The position numbers and the translations under genes were made by a program. The notes under the pieces were generated by a model. That model had not been told where the DNA came from. It saw only the letters and a program-made list of their open reading frames with translations, and searched no databases. Source: Lepiota brunneoincarnata (taxonomy: Eukaryota; Basidiomycota; Agaricomycetes; Agaricales; Agaricaceae). From it: a DNA stretch of 41,857 bases. The DNA lies in the NCBI GenBank assembly GCA_023014365.1, contig JAEBUN010000090.1, positions 1 to 41,857 on the forward strand, read 5' to 3'. Below, in pieces: positions 19,202 to 28,375 of the stretch; position 1 is the stretch's first letter, and the number at the start of each line of letters is the position of its first letter.

Positions 19202-19751
19202 TAACCGGCTCGGTCGGGCGGGGCGTCCTCTAGCAGACCCGTGGGAAGGATAGCCATCTAAGGTAAGTACACCGCCACCGGTAAATCATGTCACCGGTGC
19301 CGGGTTTCACAAGTTCTCACGCTTGGACCCCGTGCGAAAGTGCACCTTGTTACGTTGTCACGTGACGGCCCTACCCCGGCCCGGATTGTTCCGTTGTCGG
19401 GTAACATAGCCCGATGGCACGTGACCGGTCGCACGATCACGTGACTTTTCCCAGACGCAAGCGCGCGTCTAAGTCAGCGCGGTAAGTTTTGAAACTCGAA
19501 GTTAAGTTTTTAATCCTATTTTCACCTGTTATTAACGGGGGGATTATAAATACGTTCCGCGGATTTTGATCTATCGATCAAAATCGCAATCGATCGCTAT
19601 CGGCGACAATCGATTGGACGGCAGGTATCTGACGGATATCGTGCGCCTGATGAGTCTTTATAAGACGAAACGGGTGGGTAGTTGGAAACCCCAACAACCC
19701 GTTGCGCCCCACCGTCGCGACTCGTGTTTTAGTCCCCCCTTCCCTAACCCC
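19202..19751 (+). mobile_element. Internal Penelope-like terminal module, copy 4
   Basis: Aligns with copy 1 at a constant offset of 16680 from TAACCGGCTCGG to the tail, then ends in CCCTAACCCC. It has the copy-2-type tail and no RT sequence. The left end is a 5' truncation close to that of copy 3. Neither flank is a long telomeric tract, so it now lies inside the chromosome. Confidence 0.9.
19641..19710 (+). ncRNA. Hammerhead ribozyme, internal PLE module
   Basis: Core, stems and cleavage site identical to copies 2 and 3, with predicted cleavage after 19703. Confidence 0.85.
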
Positions 19752-20324
19752 ACACACATGTCCAAGTATCTAATCACTCCTGGTGAGGTTCCATGTAATG
19801 TACCTCAAGCATGTGTATATCCTTGTCCACCCTTGATGCTTCTTGCACCTCACAACTCAACTATATAATAAGTATTACTTGGAGATTTCCTATATCTCAA
19901 ACAGAGTGTCCATGTCCAAAAGGCCTGATCTCTGTCTCCTGTCCTAGCTGGTGCCTTCTAGACCCTACCTGGCCCTACCGAATACATTTCAGCCCTACCC
20001 TAGTTGTCCAAATTATCCCCATAACCCTAAGTATATAATCACAATGGTTCAAAAAATAGTTGGCAACCACCACCTCTCTGAAACCCTATATGGCCACATT
20101 GGCCTTGAACAATAGCTCTTATGTTGCTTTCCAGGAGTTTGTTGTAGAGCTATACCCAAAGTTCAAAATCAATTTCCATCAAGAATAGTAGTTGGTCAAA
20201 GATAACTTACCCAGTCCATGTCCTTGTATGTGGGAAAGATGACTGTTACTGTTGTGCTATCACTGTTCTTGCAAAATTCACCACATGTGTTCTCCTATAT
20301 ATCCATTATATTACTTACCCCTAC

Positions 20325-20558
20325 TTACTGTGATGTATAGGAACACACCTGTTGTAACCAAGCTACCACAGCATCAAACTGGTTTTTTTCAAGATGGTTA
20401 AATTGTAGTGCCCCCTTTTGCAGTGGCTTGACCATTCTGAATGGCAGGTCCTGCTCTGTGGGTTGGACTTGGGTCTGGCTGGGTATGTGCTTTTTGTGGG
20501 AGCATGTTCCCATGCAGTGAAAAACATGCTTGAAGAGCTGAACCAGGCAATTGAACAT
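20325..20558 (-). CDS. Hypothetical 77-residue protein or exon
   Basis: ATG start and TAA stop, with protein-like composition (MFNCLVQLFKHVFHCM at the start, DAVVAWLQQVC near the end). No domain recognised. It may be an exon of a transposon-related gene. A short tandem repeat lies just upstream. The surrounding 19752-20324 shows no other gene. Confidence 0.25.
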   Translation of the reverse strand: MFNCLVQLFKHVFHCMGTCSHKKHIPSQTQVQPTEQDLPFRMVKPLQKGALQFNHLEKNQFDAVVAWLQQVCSYTSQ

Positions 20559-20568
20559 TATGGGATAG

Positions 20569-20660
20569 AAGGAAGTGGTAAGGAGTGTGTGGGGGTTAGA
20601 AGGAAAGTGGTAAGGAGTGTGTGGGAGATAGAAGGAAAGTGGTAAGGAGTGTGGGAGCCA
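20569..20660 (+). repeat. Short tandem repeat, about 33-bp period
   Basis: Nearly three units of GAAGGAAAGTGGTAAGGAGT followed by GTGGGAG-type sequence. Confidence 0.7.
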
Positions 20661-20819
20661 ACCTCAATGTTGTCACACCAATGCGCCTGGTCACACAAAG
20701 ATGTAGAGATAGATGAGTCTCCAGTGCTCATTCCTTGTGTATGAAGGTTGGTGAGTTCGAGAGGGGGGGTGAGTGTCACTGAGCTGAGTTAAGGAAGGGG
20801 AGAGATTGCGACAGGTTTT

Positions 20820-21540
20820 TCGAGATTGAGGGTATAATTTTTCACTGGAGGACGAATCCCCCAAGATTCTACTTTAAATACTGTAGAGAAAATAATACTA
20901 CATTATTTGTCGGCTACCAGAGAAGACAGCGAATGCACGCGAAAAGGAGCGAAATTATATAACTACGAGAGGCCGCGCAAGCAAAACAGAAATGTAGCGA
21001 GGGCGGATTTTCGTGAAACAGGAACATGGAGAAAAACTTACAAGTACATTAGGAAGAAAAAGGTAGCTAGAAAGAGAGCGAAAGAATAGTTATACGAAAG
21101 CTGTAGGAAAACTTAAAGAATGAAGAAATTTTATATTCATTTCCAATGGGAGGGGGACTTATCTGAAGACCGAAAATATAGATATCCGGGGTCGTCGTTC
21201 CGTTCCGTCGTTCGTCATCTTTCGTACCGTTTCCAGGCGTAGCCAGCAGGCTACTCCCACACTTGTATACAGACAGATTTACAATAGACCGGGTTCATCA
21301 CACAATCGCTAGCGGTGAGGAGTGGTGGTCTCACATATTAAGGGCCTCATAGGGCACACCACTGGGCATATGTCATATTTCATTTATTGCGGGGCAGGGG
21401 GAGGCAGACAAAACAGGGGGACATAGATACATGGGCAGACAAAAACAACTAAATTCAGAATCCTGACATATGGAGCCACCGGATCATCTCAGCCCTTCGT
21501 TCGGCAAATTCTGCATTTGACAATCATTATTTGCGGTGGG
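20820..21540. other. Stretch without a recognised gene
   Basis: Purine-rich to 21150, with a lysine/arginine-rich plus-strand frame at 20907-21089 that lacks support. Then CCGTTCCGTCGTTCGTC-type sequence and a G-rich segment near 21390. It may be the remains of a retroelement end, but I cannot pair it with anything in the window. Confidence 0.35.
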
Positions 21541-21546
21541 GGGGGG

Positions 21547-21853
21547 TTAGGAGGTGCGGCTGCATTGCTCACCATCGCTTCGAATGGTTCGGAGGACCCG
21601 GTCCATGATTTGCGGAAAGGGGCGGGGGTTAGGGCCATCACAGATAGCGATCATGTATGCCTGATGGACGTTCCGGACTTGAGCTTCATTGTATTTTTTT
21701 GCATGGAGACTGAATATTGAATACTTACGATTGCGCTGGCCATGACGAGTTCAAAGACTTCCTCCCTCGTGATCCCTCCCTCTTCCGGCCCTACCTCTAT
21801 GGCGCGGGCCAGGCGAGCAGCAAGGGCGGAATGGTTACTGGCATGGCGGCGGC

Positions 21854-21884
<31 letters not shown>

Positions 21885-21905
21885 GCGGGGGGGAGGGAAA
21901 GACAT
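21547..21905 (-). CDS. Small 96-residue protein with a poly-asparagine run (two exons)
   Basis: Exon 1 (21905-21729) encodes MSFPPPR, ten Asn, then HSALAARLARAIEVGPEEGG and EEVFELVMASAI. A 68-nt intron (GTAAGT...CATCAG) leads to exon 2 (21660-21547), AYMIAICDGPNPRPFPQ and MDRVLRTIRSDGE, ending in TAA. The frame is kept across the intron and codon use looks coding. The Asn run comes from a (GTT)n microsatellite on the plus strand. No known domain; the part after the Asn run looks helical. An upstream exon cannot be excluded. Confidence 0.5.
21854..21886 (+). repeat. (GTT)n microsatellite
   Basis: About eleven TTG/GTT units, translated as poly-Asn on the minus strand in the small gene above. 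Confidence 0.9.
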
Positions 21906-22299
21906 TGCGAATGTTGGGAGAACCTGCTGCGATCGCAACCTCTTTAATACGTTCTGCCGTTGTTAGTCATGTTTTGTAAGTCAAGTTAATCCTGCACTTC
22001 CTGAACCTCAACTTGAGAAGCTTCCAAGTAAGGTCCTTGTTTATTCTAAGCGAGTGTTTTCCAAAAATTCTTGAAACCGAGCTTGTCTATTCTGGTTGTG
22101 ATTTGGGGCTGGATCTTGGTTTGGAATAATTCCATGGGATGCACGAGGCGAAGCTTATTCTAGAGCAGGCAACGATCTTGTCGAGGCGGTCCTTGGTCGG
22201 CCACTGAGACAAATGTGGATGTAGCTTTGCCCAAAAATTGCTGCTGGTGTTATCGGAAGCGCGGTGGCGCAGCGCTGGATGAGTGGGTTGTGGTCAGAT

Positions 22300-22930
22300 A
22301 AGGACTTGGATTTTGCTTGTCCAAGACGAGTGGAGTGTTGTTGGATAAGTACATGGCTTTTGGTCATCTAGGACGAGTAGGCTGTTTGTTTGATACGCAC
22401 TTGGCTTTAGCTTTAGCTCGTCTTGGACGAGCAGACTGTTGTTGTATCGGCAGGAGAATTCCTCTTGTCTCCGATGAATGGAGTGGGACTGGATTGGCAC
22501 TTGCATTTCTCTCGTCCAAGATGAGTGAGGTGTGGCTGGATAGGCGGTTAAATTTATCTCGTCCAGGACGAGTGGGGCATAGCTAGATAGGCAGTTGAGT
22601 TTCTCTCTTACATAAGAAGTAGAGGGCACTTGGATTAACTGTTGAATTTCTCTCGTCTACACGATAGGTAATATACACCTAGACAGACAGTCGGGCGTGT
22701 TTCGTCCACGACGGATAGAGTGTCTTCGGATAAACAGCTGAGTTCCTCTTGAGCAAGACGACCAGGGCGTGGCTGCATTGGCTGTTGGATGTCTCTCCTC
22801 CGCGGCGAGAAAAACACACACAGATTAGCCATTGCAGTGCTCTTGTCCAAGATGAGTGGAGCGCACCGGGATTGGCCATTTAAGTTCTCTCTTTATGACG
22901 AACAGGGTGCACTTGGATTACACCTGGCTA
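22300..22930 (+). repeat. Diverged tandem array, about 47-bp period, with palindromes
   Basis: Twelve or so units of roughly 47 bases. Each has the pattern TGnnTTTCTCTCGTCCAnGAYGAGTGG followed by GGATTGGCAnT-like sequence. The CTCGTC-GACGAG palindrome recurs near 22316, 22365, 22414, 22511, 22558, 22652, 22701 and 22843. Units differ far more from each other than those at 18 kb, so this array is older. Confidence 0.7.
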
Positions 22931-23120
22931 AGACGAGCAACACGCCTGAATGATAACCCTGGTCTACGAAGAACAGGGTAAATCCAAGAGCCCCTGGATA
23001 AAAGGTTGAAATTATTTTGTCCATGATGAATAGTGTGCATGGGTATCCAGCAACAGAAAAGCGACAACTGGGGACAAGGAGGATCACTACTGGTCAACTA
23101 CTAGTGGTCATTCGAGAAAC

Positions 23121-24975
23121 TCAGGGACAGGACAACTTCTGTTGCTTCCATAAACTCTCGTGTGTAAAATGAACGATGGAGATCCTCTGACCATCCTTCC
23201 ACTCCCCCACCCGATGCCCCAAAATCCGCCCCCTTATGAACACAGCGTCTCCAGGGAGGTAGCGTATCCTGAGATTCAGCTCCTCGACGTACAGCTCACC
23301 TCCTTCTGTGAATGTGCCAAGGCAGACCATGGGTACCCACGATCGTGGAGGATCATGGGTATCCTTGTGAGACGGTGTCTGCCTATTGTACATAATGGCC
23401 CTAGAAACCTGAACCAAAGGGTCTACAGACCCAAGTGCCTCTACATGAGCGTATTTCTTGCTGACCGTGTCTCGGAGCTGTTTTGTTGCCTCAAACTGAA
23501 CTGGGTCGATTTGTTCGAATGCCCAGTTCACAAGATACGAGAGGGTTTGTATGTCGCGTAGTGAGTTGACTACACAGGTAAATTGTTTACCTGTTCGGAT
23601 CATAGAACTTGAGGCAACAGGATCTTCATGCTTGAGAGAGAGACATCAGTGAAAATAATATGGTAGATATTTCCTACTTACCGTATGCCCAATACCATGC
23701 CATGAACTGGAAACATGGGTGATCCCAGCAAGTTGTCCTGGTCTTTGAACATATGCGTCTCTATGGTCTCGCGAGTTCCGATCGGCACATCTACCACAAG
23801 CGACCCTCACAGATCTTCCTAGAACCATCATGACACCATAAGTCCTGTTCTATACTATCCTCAGCGAACACCAAGACAAAAAGGGAGGTACATACATGAC
23901 ATTGGGGTGTGAGAAATCTGGGAAGGGAATATACCAGAGGGACTCCATCACCACTCACAGCAACCCTTGCTTTGCTGTCGTTCCAAACAGTCTCCACCTC
24001 GGGGGGGTGAGGGCAGGCCTGACTGCGTATGCGGCTGTCCTCTGACGTAGCGTTTGTAAAGTTGAAGTTGGAGAACTCGACTAAGAATGAGTTAGTGAGC
24101 AAAACCAAGTAATAGCTAAGACCGCGTACCTTTATTTTTCTTGCCATGTTTTACCTTTCTGGCAACCATACCCAAAGCATATTTCAAAAAACGCCATCTT
24201 TCCTTATCATCATTCTGCTCTCCTGTACCATCTTCGACATCAGTGAGCTCACTTGGGTCTGCTGGATTTTTTCCAAAGAGCTCATTGTACTCCGTAGAGT
24301 CCTCCCCAGCTGTGAATGACCCCCTTCCCATTTCATCCTCAATGTCACTGAGCTCGCCTCCAAAGAGTGCCTCGAAGTCCGGCAGATCATCTTGTGCTTT
24401 AGTTAATATTGTCTGTTGGGTTTCCTCCCTGTGTTTCTGGTCAGTCCGTTCTACAGGAATACAACTTGGCCGAATCACGTACGTGAGTTGTTTTATTGTA
24501 TCAGTCAATTCCCTCAGGTTATATATTTTCTCTGGCTGGTCGTGGTGATCGACTTGGATGAATTCCACATCTTGATCATCTAGCGGCTCTGTCGGTTCTT
24601 GTAACTATCCATCCGTTAGATTTGGACATGGGAAGACAATATTGTCTTACCGTGGGGCCCATCCTGGCCCTTTTTGCCCGACACTTTTCAATATACTTTG
24701 AGACCTGCTCCGGTTCGTAAGGCCCTTCATATCTCGCCTTTCTTTTCTCCCGTCTTCTCTCTGCCTTTTCCCGTGCCTTTTCTGCCTTCTTCCCCTTCTT
24801 TGCCTCCTTAATGTGCGTAAGAGAGTGTGCGATGAGAACTGGAAGTTTGTTCGCACCGGTGTGTCAACGTCCCCTTCCTCTAACATTCGCTTGTTCTGAA
24901 CAATCCGATACCATTAGCTAGATTCATTCGGACAGATTCAACGTAACTTACGGTCCCTTTCTCTTTACTAGCTTT
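23121..24975 (-). CDS. TET/JBP-type 2OG-Fe(II) dioxygenase domain protein (seven exons found, 5' end not located)
   Basis: TET/JBP enzymes oxidise 5-methylcytosine or thymine in DNA. The family is expanded in basidiomycetes, often near transposons. Exons 24975-24952, 24895-24857, 24806-24651, 24604-24130, 24080-23896, 23849-23682 and 23630-23121 join in frame with 46-56 nt introns, giving 518 residues. Order: Lys/Arg/Glu-rich helix (AEKAREKAERRREKRKARYE), acidic linker (FGGELSDIEDEMG), LVYSLPRFLTPQCH, SSSWHGIGHT, then the double-stranded beta-helix core: HKDTHD (HxD iron ligands), WVPMVCLGTF, GGELYVEELNLRIRYLPGD, GHRVGEW (distal His) and QRISIVHF (2-oxoglutarate Arg). All expected catalytic residues are present. 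Exons upstream of 24975 must exist, because that exon begins at a splice acceptor. A different 2OG oxygenase substrate cannot be excluded. Confidence 0.75.
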
Positions 24976-25090
24976 CTGGAGACCGATCGTTAGATGACAG
25001 GATAGGAACGATATAACTACAAAAACCAGCAGCAGTGTGGTATTTCATGCTCGGGCGGAGTGGTGTGCCACCCCCGGATGTTACACCCTA

Positions 25091-25265
25091 CTGCACCTAG
25101 CTTGCCCGATGCAATCATCCTGGTATAGGCTTGCTAGGCTTTTACTGGCGGACTTCCCTACCCACAGTGAAGGCTTCCATGCACGAAAGCAGCAGTGCTG
25201 CTCAAGGATGTGTGGCCTCCACTGCACCAAGTACGCCCGATGCAATCATCCTGATATAGGCATTG
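25091..25265 (+). repeat. Pair of 40-bp direct repeats
   Basis: TGCACCTAGCTTGCCCGATG with its downstream CAATCATCCTGGTATAGGC at 25091 recurs with few changes at 25224. The spacing is about 133 bases. The area from 24980 to 25650 holds no other feature I can support. Confidence 0.6.
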
Positions 25266-25733
25266 TACTTGACTGGTGAAGAAAGCCAAGACGAAGCGAA
25301 TAAAGCAGTCAATAAATACATAAGGCTCACCAAGGCCTTTCTTGCGCGGGATCCACGGGGTTTCGATGTGAACTGCGAGATTCGGCCGTCTGACATGGTA
25401 TTGAGGAGGTTCTGTCGAAGGGATTCGTATCGCGTATCAAGCTAGGTGGCTAGGTGCTGCCTTTAATAGCTTGATACCTCTCGGTGCTTTACCCAATCGG
25501 CCACATGTTAGTTAGTTAATAGAACAATTGAAACTCACTTAGGGACGCACCCTGCATGGTCCCCACAGCACACCAGGGCTTCCCTCCCTATATGAGCTTG
25601 CTATGCCAAAAGAAACTGTCATGGACGTGAAATAGAGCCCATTAAGCAGAGTCGTACTCTTTGCGTACCCCTAGCGTACTATCGATCGAACGTTTGGCAG
25701 GATCAGGGAAGAGGTTCCTGCGTGCGCCAAGGG

Positions 25734-25997
25734 TTACGGGCGATATACTCGGGACAGGGGCATCCCATCGGGACGAAGATCAACAATATGGCACTCGTAA
25801 AGGCCCAATCTAAATGACTGACCGGGTGATCCATGACAAAGGACGTAATCTGTCCTTATCCTCGGGTAGAACGCGTCTCTCCAACGGAGGAGCCTGTCTA
25901 AAAATGGCTGATGGTCAACGTCTACGATGGGCCGAGCGAGGGAAAGGCCTACGGCAGTGACATCCGAACACGAGGGAAAACGCTTGAATAGGAACAA
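25734..25997 (-). other. Unassigned open frame
   Basis: An 87-codon frame reading FPSCSDVTAVGLSLARPIVD and LRWRDAFYPRIRTDY. Protein-like, but with no ATG start and no homologue I recognise. It could be a degraded exon within the decayed segment. Confidence 0.2.
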
Positions 25998-26859
25998 GAA
26001 CCGGGATGTGTGAAGGGCCTGGATGTGGGCAACAGCGTCGGGGAATGGCAGCGAGATTTTTCATCATTGAGTATACACGGGCATTCGGATGGGCAAACCT
26101 CCAGGACATGATATTCAGGGGCACTATTGCCGGTGAGACCGGGAACCACGTTTCCTTGCAAGCCTATGTGAGGCCGTCAGTATCTATATATCCCGTATAA
26201 TCACAGGACATGAACTCACAATCAGTAAAGTATTCACTTTTGACGAGCGGGTTGGGCCTTCAGTGTCCGTGCGATCAGGTAGGTAACGCCAACTGTACAT
26301 CTACGCGCAGGCGTTCGTCCTCGACATGTGGTTCTAACTCCACGTCCTCGGCGAGTGGCTCGGGTCTTTGGAACCCTGATAGTCTGCGGATGGTCCAGGA
26401 TTTTTGGCAGCCAACGCCATCCACACATCCTCGTTCATCGTTGAGTAATTTAGAGCGAGTGGCACGCGTTCCACTGGGTTAAGGAATCGACCTCGACGAG
26501 TTATCCCAGACGGTTACTAATATGCGAGTGCGTGAACCTTCATTATCTAACGAGGCCCAATACATTGTATCTCGGGTATACGCTACTCGTAAACTACTCT
26601 TACTGTGCGATGGTGAAGGGTCTGAAGAAAGAGAAAGCGTGAGAATGTCGGCGACTTGCTGTTGATGAAGGCCGAGAGTTCGAACGTCGGGTATACCCGG
26701 CTATATTGGTTACCGAACGACACCTGTGTATTTGTTGGTAGCTTTGTAGTATTTGGTAATAGGCCGAGGCACAAACAATGTGAAGGCCATCAACAAACAA
26801 CGCCGACTGGCGACGACCAAACAGCCTGCCAAACAAGCGGCACCCGGCAACGTCCATAA

Positions 26860-27345
26860 CCGAAATACCTGACGTCCCAACTCTCGACCCTCATCAACGA
26901 CAGGTCGCCATCATTCGCACGCTTTCCCACTTTGTGCAATACCACAATCATCCCTTCATGGTAAGTCCTCATTTATAGACAGCCCCATTAGTATAGTGAA
27001 TAAAAATAGCGTGGCTGGCCCAAACATACTTGTGAAATAATAACGGCTCCGTCCAGCTGGGCGCTCCGAGTTTCTTGCTCCGAGTTTCTTGATCTGTGGT
27101 TCGATCCGAGTTCGGGTTCCGAGTTCGGGTTCCAAACGCTACGAGAGGTGGCATGGGGCGGTCATGTGTAGCGGCATGCCCACCTCTACAAGCTGGTTTT
27201 CTTGCTTCTCTAGCTGGCGGCCCCGAAACATGGAATTCGCTTGACCTCAAGCGATGGTTGGATCCTGGGTGTGAGTATGTAAGGGAAGATACAAAGGAGA
27301 TATAGGGTACACGGTGGCAGTGGAGGAGTGGGGTGACATTGGACT
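26860..27345 (+). pseudogene. Spt5-like relic interrupted by an LTR fragment
   Basis: The leader ends in TTCATG/GTAAGTCC (ATG 26958-26960), followed by intron-like sequence. Then comes a piece of Ty3 LTR (27034-27190), then AGCTGGTTTTCTTGCTTCTC and GGCGGCCCCGAAACATGGAA, matching the start of the NGN exon of the intact genes. The KOW1 region follows (GTGAGTATGTAAGGGAAGAT, AAGGAGATATAGGGTACACG). The N-terminal exon and most of the rest are gone. Confidence 0.7.
27034..27190 (-). mobile_element. Fragment of the Ty3 LTR
   Basis: Matches 36656-36798 of the LTR at the right, including GCTGGGCGCTCCGAGTTTCT, CTACGAGAGGTGGCAT and the terminal GCCCACCTCTACA. Homology ends exactly at that terminus, which supports the LTR boundary at 36798. 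Only the U3 end survives. Confidence 0.75.
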
Positions 27346-27423
27346 GAGTTCAATAAAATGTTTGTAAAGACACAAGGGTATAGGAGTGGGTCACAATACA
27401 GAGTGTAGAATAATGGCTAATGG

Positions 27424-28375
27424 CTAAAGGTTATTATAAGTAGATTGGAGCTCTAAATACCACAAGAATAGAGCCATAGTATTAGTTACATGACCCTCTA
27501 CAGGCGGAGCACAAAGCCAGGCAGCCAATGCTGCAGGACTTTCCCATTCAACACCGAAATAGGATTCAGCCAGTTGCCGGTACTCAGCATGTGAGACAAC
27601 TGAGTAAATCAGTGGAAGCACCAAGTCCCTGTACCTGCAGCTGTCATAGGATCCTGCCTGCTGTGGTGTTGACGCTGGTAAGAACGGGTGAAGGTCGTCG
27701 CTAAGCTGTGGTATGTGGCAGTAAAAACACTGGGGACCGTGGATGCGCCTGATGTATTTGATAACTCGACGCCACTCTTCCAACTCCTTGAAATCTAGGA
27801 AAGGGCAATCGTTGGCCATGTGAGTGTTGTCGGAGTCTTCATTGACGAAGCAGTAAGTACAGAGGCCTTGTACCTGCTTGATTGCCTGCTTTATCCTGTC
27901 AATGTACTCTCGAGTCGAAATATGTTCTACAGCCCTTCTCCTCTTGGCAGAGCGGGCTAATTCCTCAAAGTCGTCTGGTGGCGAGGCTCGCGGATGTTTG
28001 AGACTGCGGGTGGAGGAAGATGACGAAGACCAAGCGGATGCTCCTGGAGTGCTGGTAGGAGGGGGTCTCCTTTGAGCGGTGAGAGCTGTGGGTTTGGGGA
28101 GGAGATGGCGGTTAGTGGAGGGAGGGGGGGATTTGGGAAGGTTTTGGTATGCAAGGGGTTCTCTGGGCAAGCCAGTAAAGGGGTGAAGGGTCTGGCCATG
28201 GTTGCGAGCGGGGGTCTGCTTTGGGGCGCCCCAGGACTGTGTTTGGGTGGTCAGTTATCAGAAGTGTATACCTTAATTATGTTTGAAAGCTTACCTTGCT
28301 TTGTGGAGGTGGGTTTGTGCTTGGCTGACCTGTTGGTTGGGGGTTTAACCTGGGCGAAGAAGTTAGTGAGTCCAT
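27424..28375 (-). CDS. Cys/His-rich protein of 297 residues (two exons)
   Basis: Exon 1 (28375-28295, MDSLTSSPRLNPQP) and exon 2 (28236-27424) join in frame through a 58-nt intron with GTAAGC and ACACAG. The first 110 residues are Pro/Ser-rich and disordered, with a basic KRRR patch. The C-terminal 180 hold CTYC, HMANDCPF, CFYCHIPQ and a later SCRYRDLVLPLIYS, a likely zinc-binding arrangement, then YFGVEW, LAAWLCAPPVEGH and ALFLWYLEL. From memory this module resembles the C-terminal part of helicase-like proteins in Agaricomycetes; here it stands alone with no ATPase motifs. Function unknown. Confidence 0.65.

Larger units (their letters stand above)
25650..27345 (+). repeat. Decayed third copy of the subtelomeric segment
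   Basis: Keeps the same order as copies A and B. At 25665-25760: GCGTACCCCTAGCGTACTA and the GGCAGGATC-GGGAAGAGGTTCC stretch. At 26210-26520: the palindrome block. At 26605-26965: the inverted repeat. From 26860: the leader and an Spt5-like exon fragment. Divergence is much higher than between A and B. Confidence 0.6.

Noticed and set aside
21717..21966. Plus-strand frames with poly-Val or poly-Leu
   Set aside because: Shadows of the (GTT)n microsatellite opposite the better supported minus-strand gene.
22300..22930. Palindromic repeats with spacers resembling a CRISPR array
   Set aside because: Eukaryotic context, diverged whole-unit tandem repeats and no cas genes.
27100..27115. GGTTCGATCC resembling a tRNA B box
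   Set aside because: It lies within an LTR fragment, and no A box or cloverleaf can be drawn around it.
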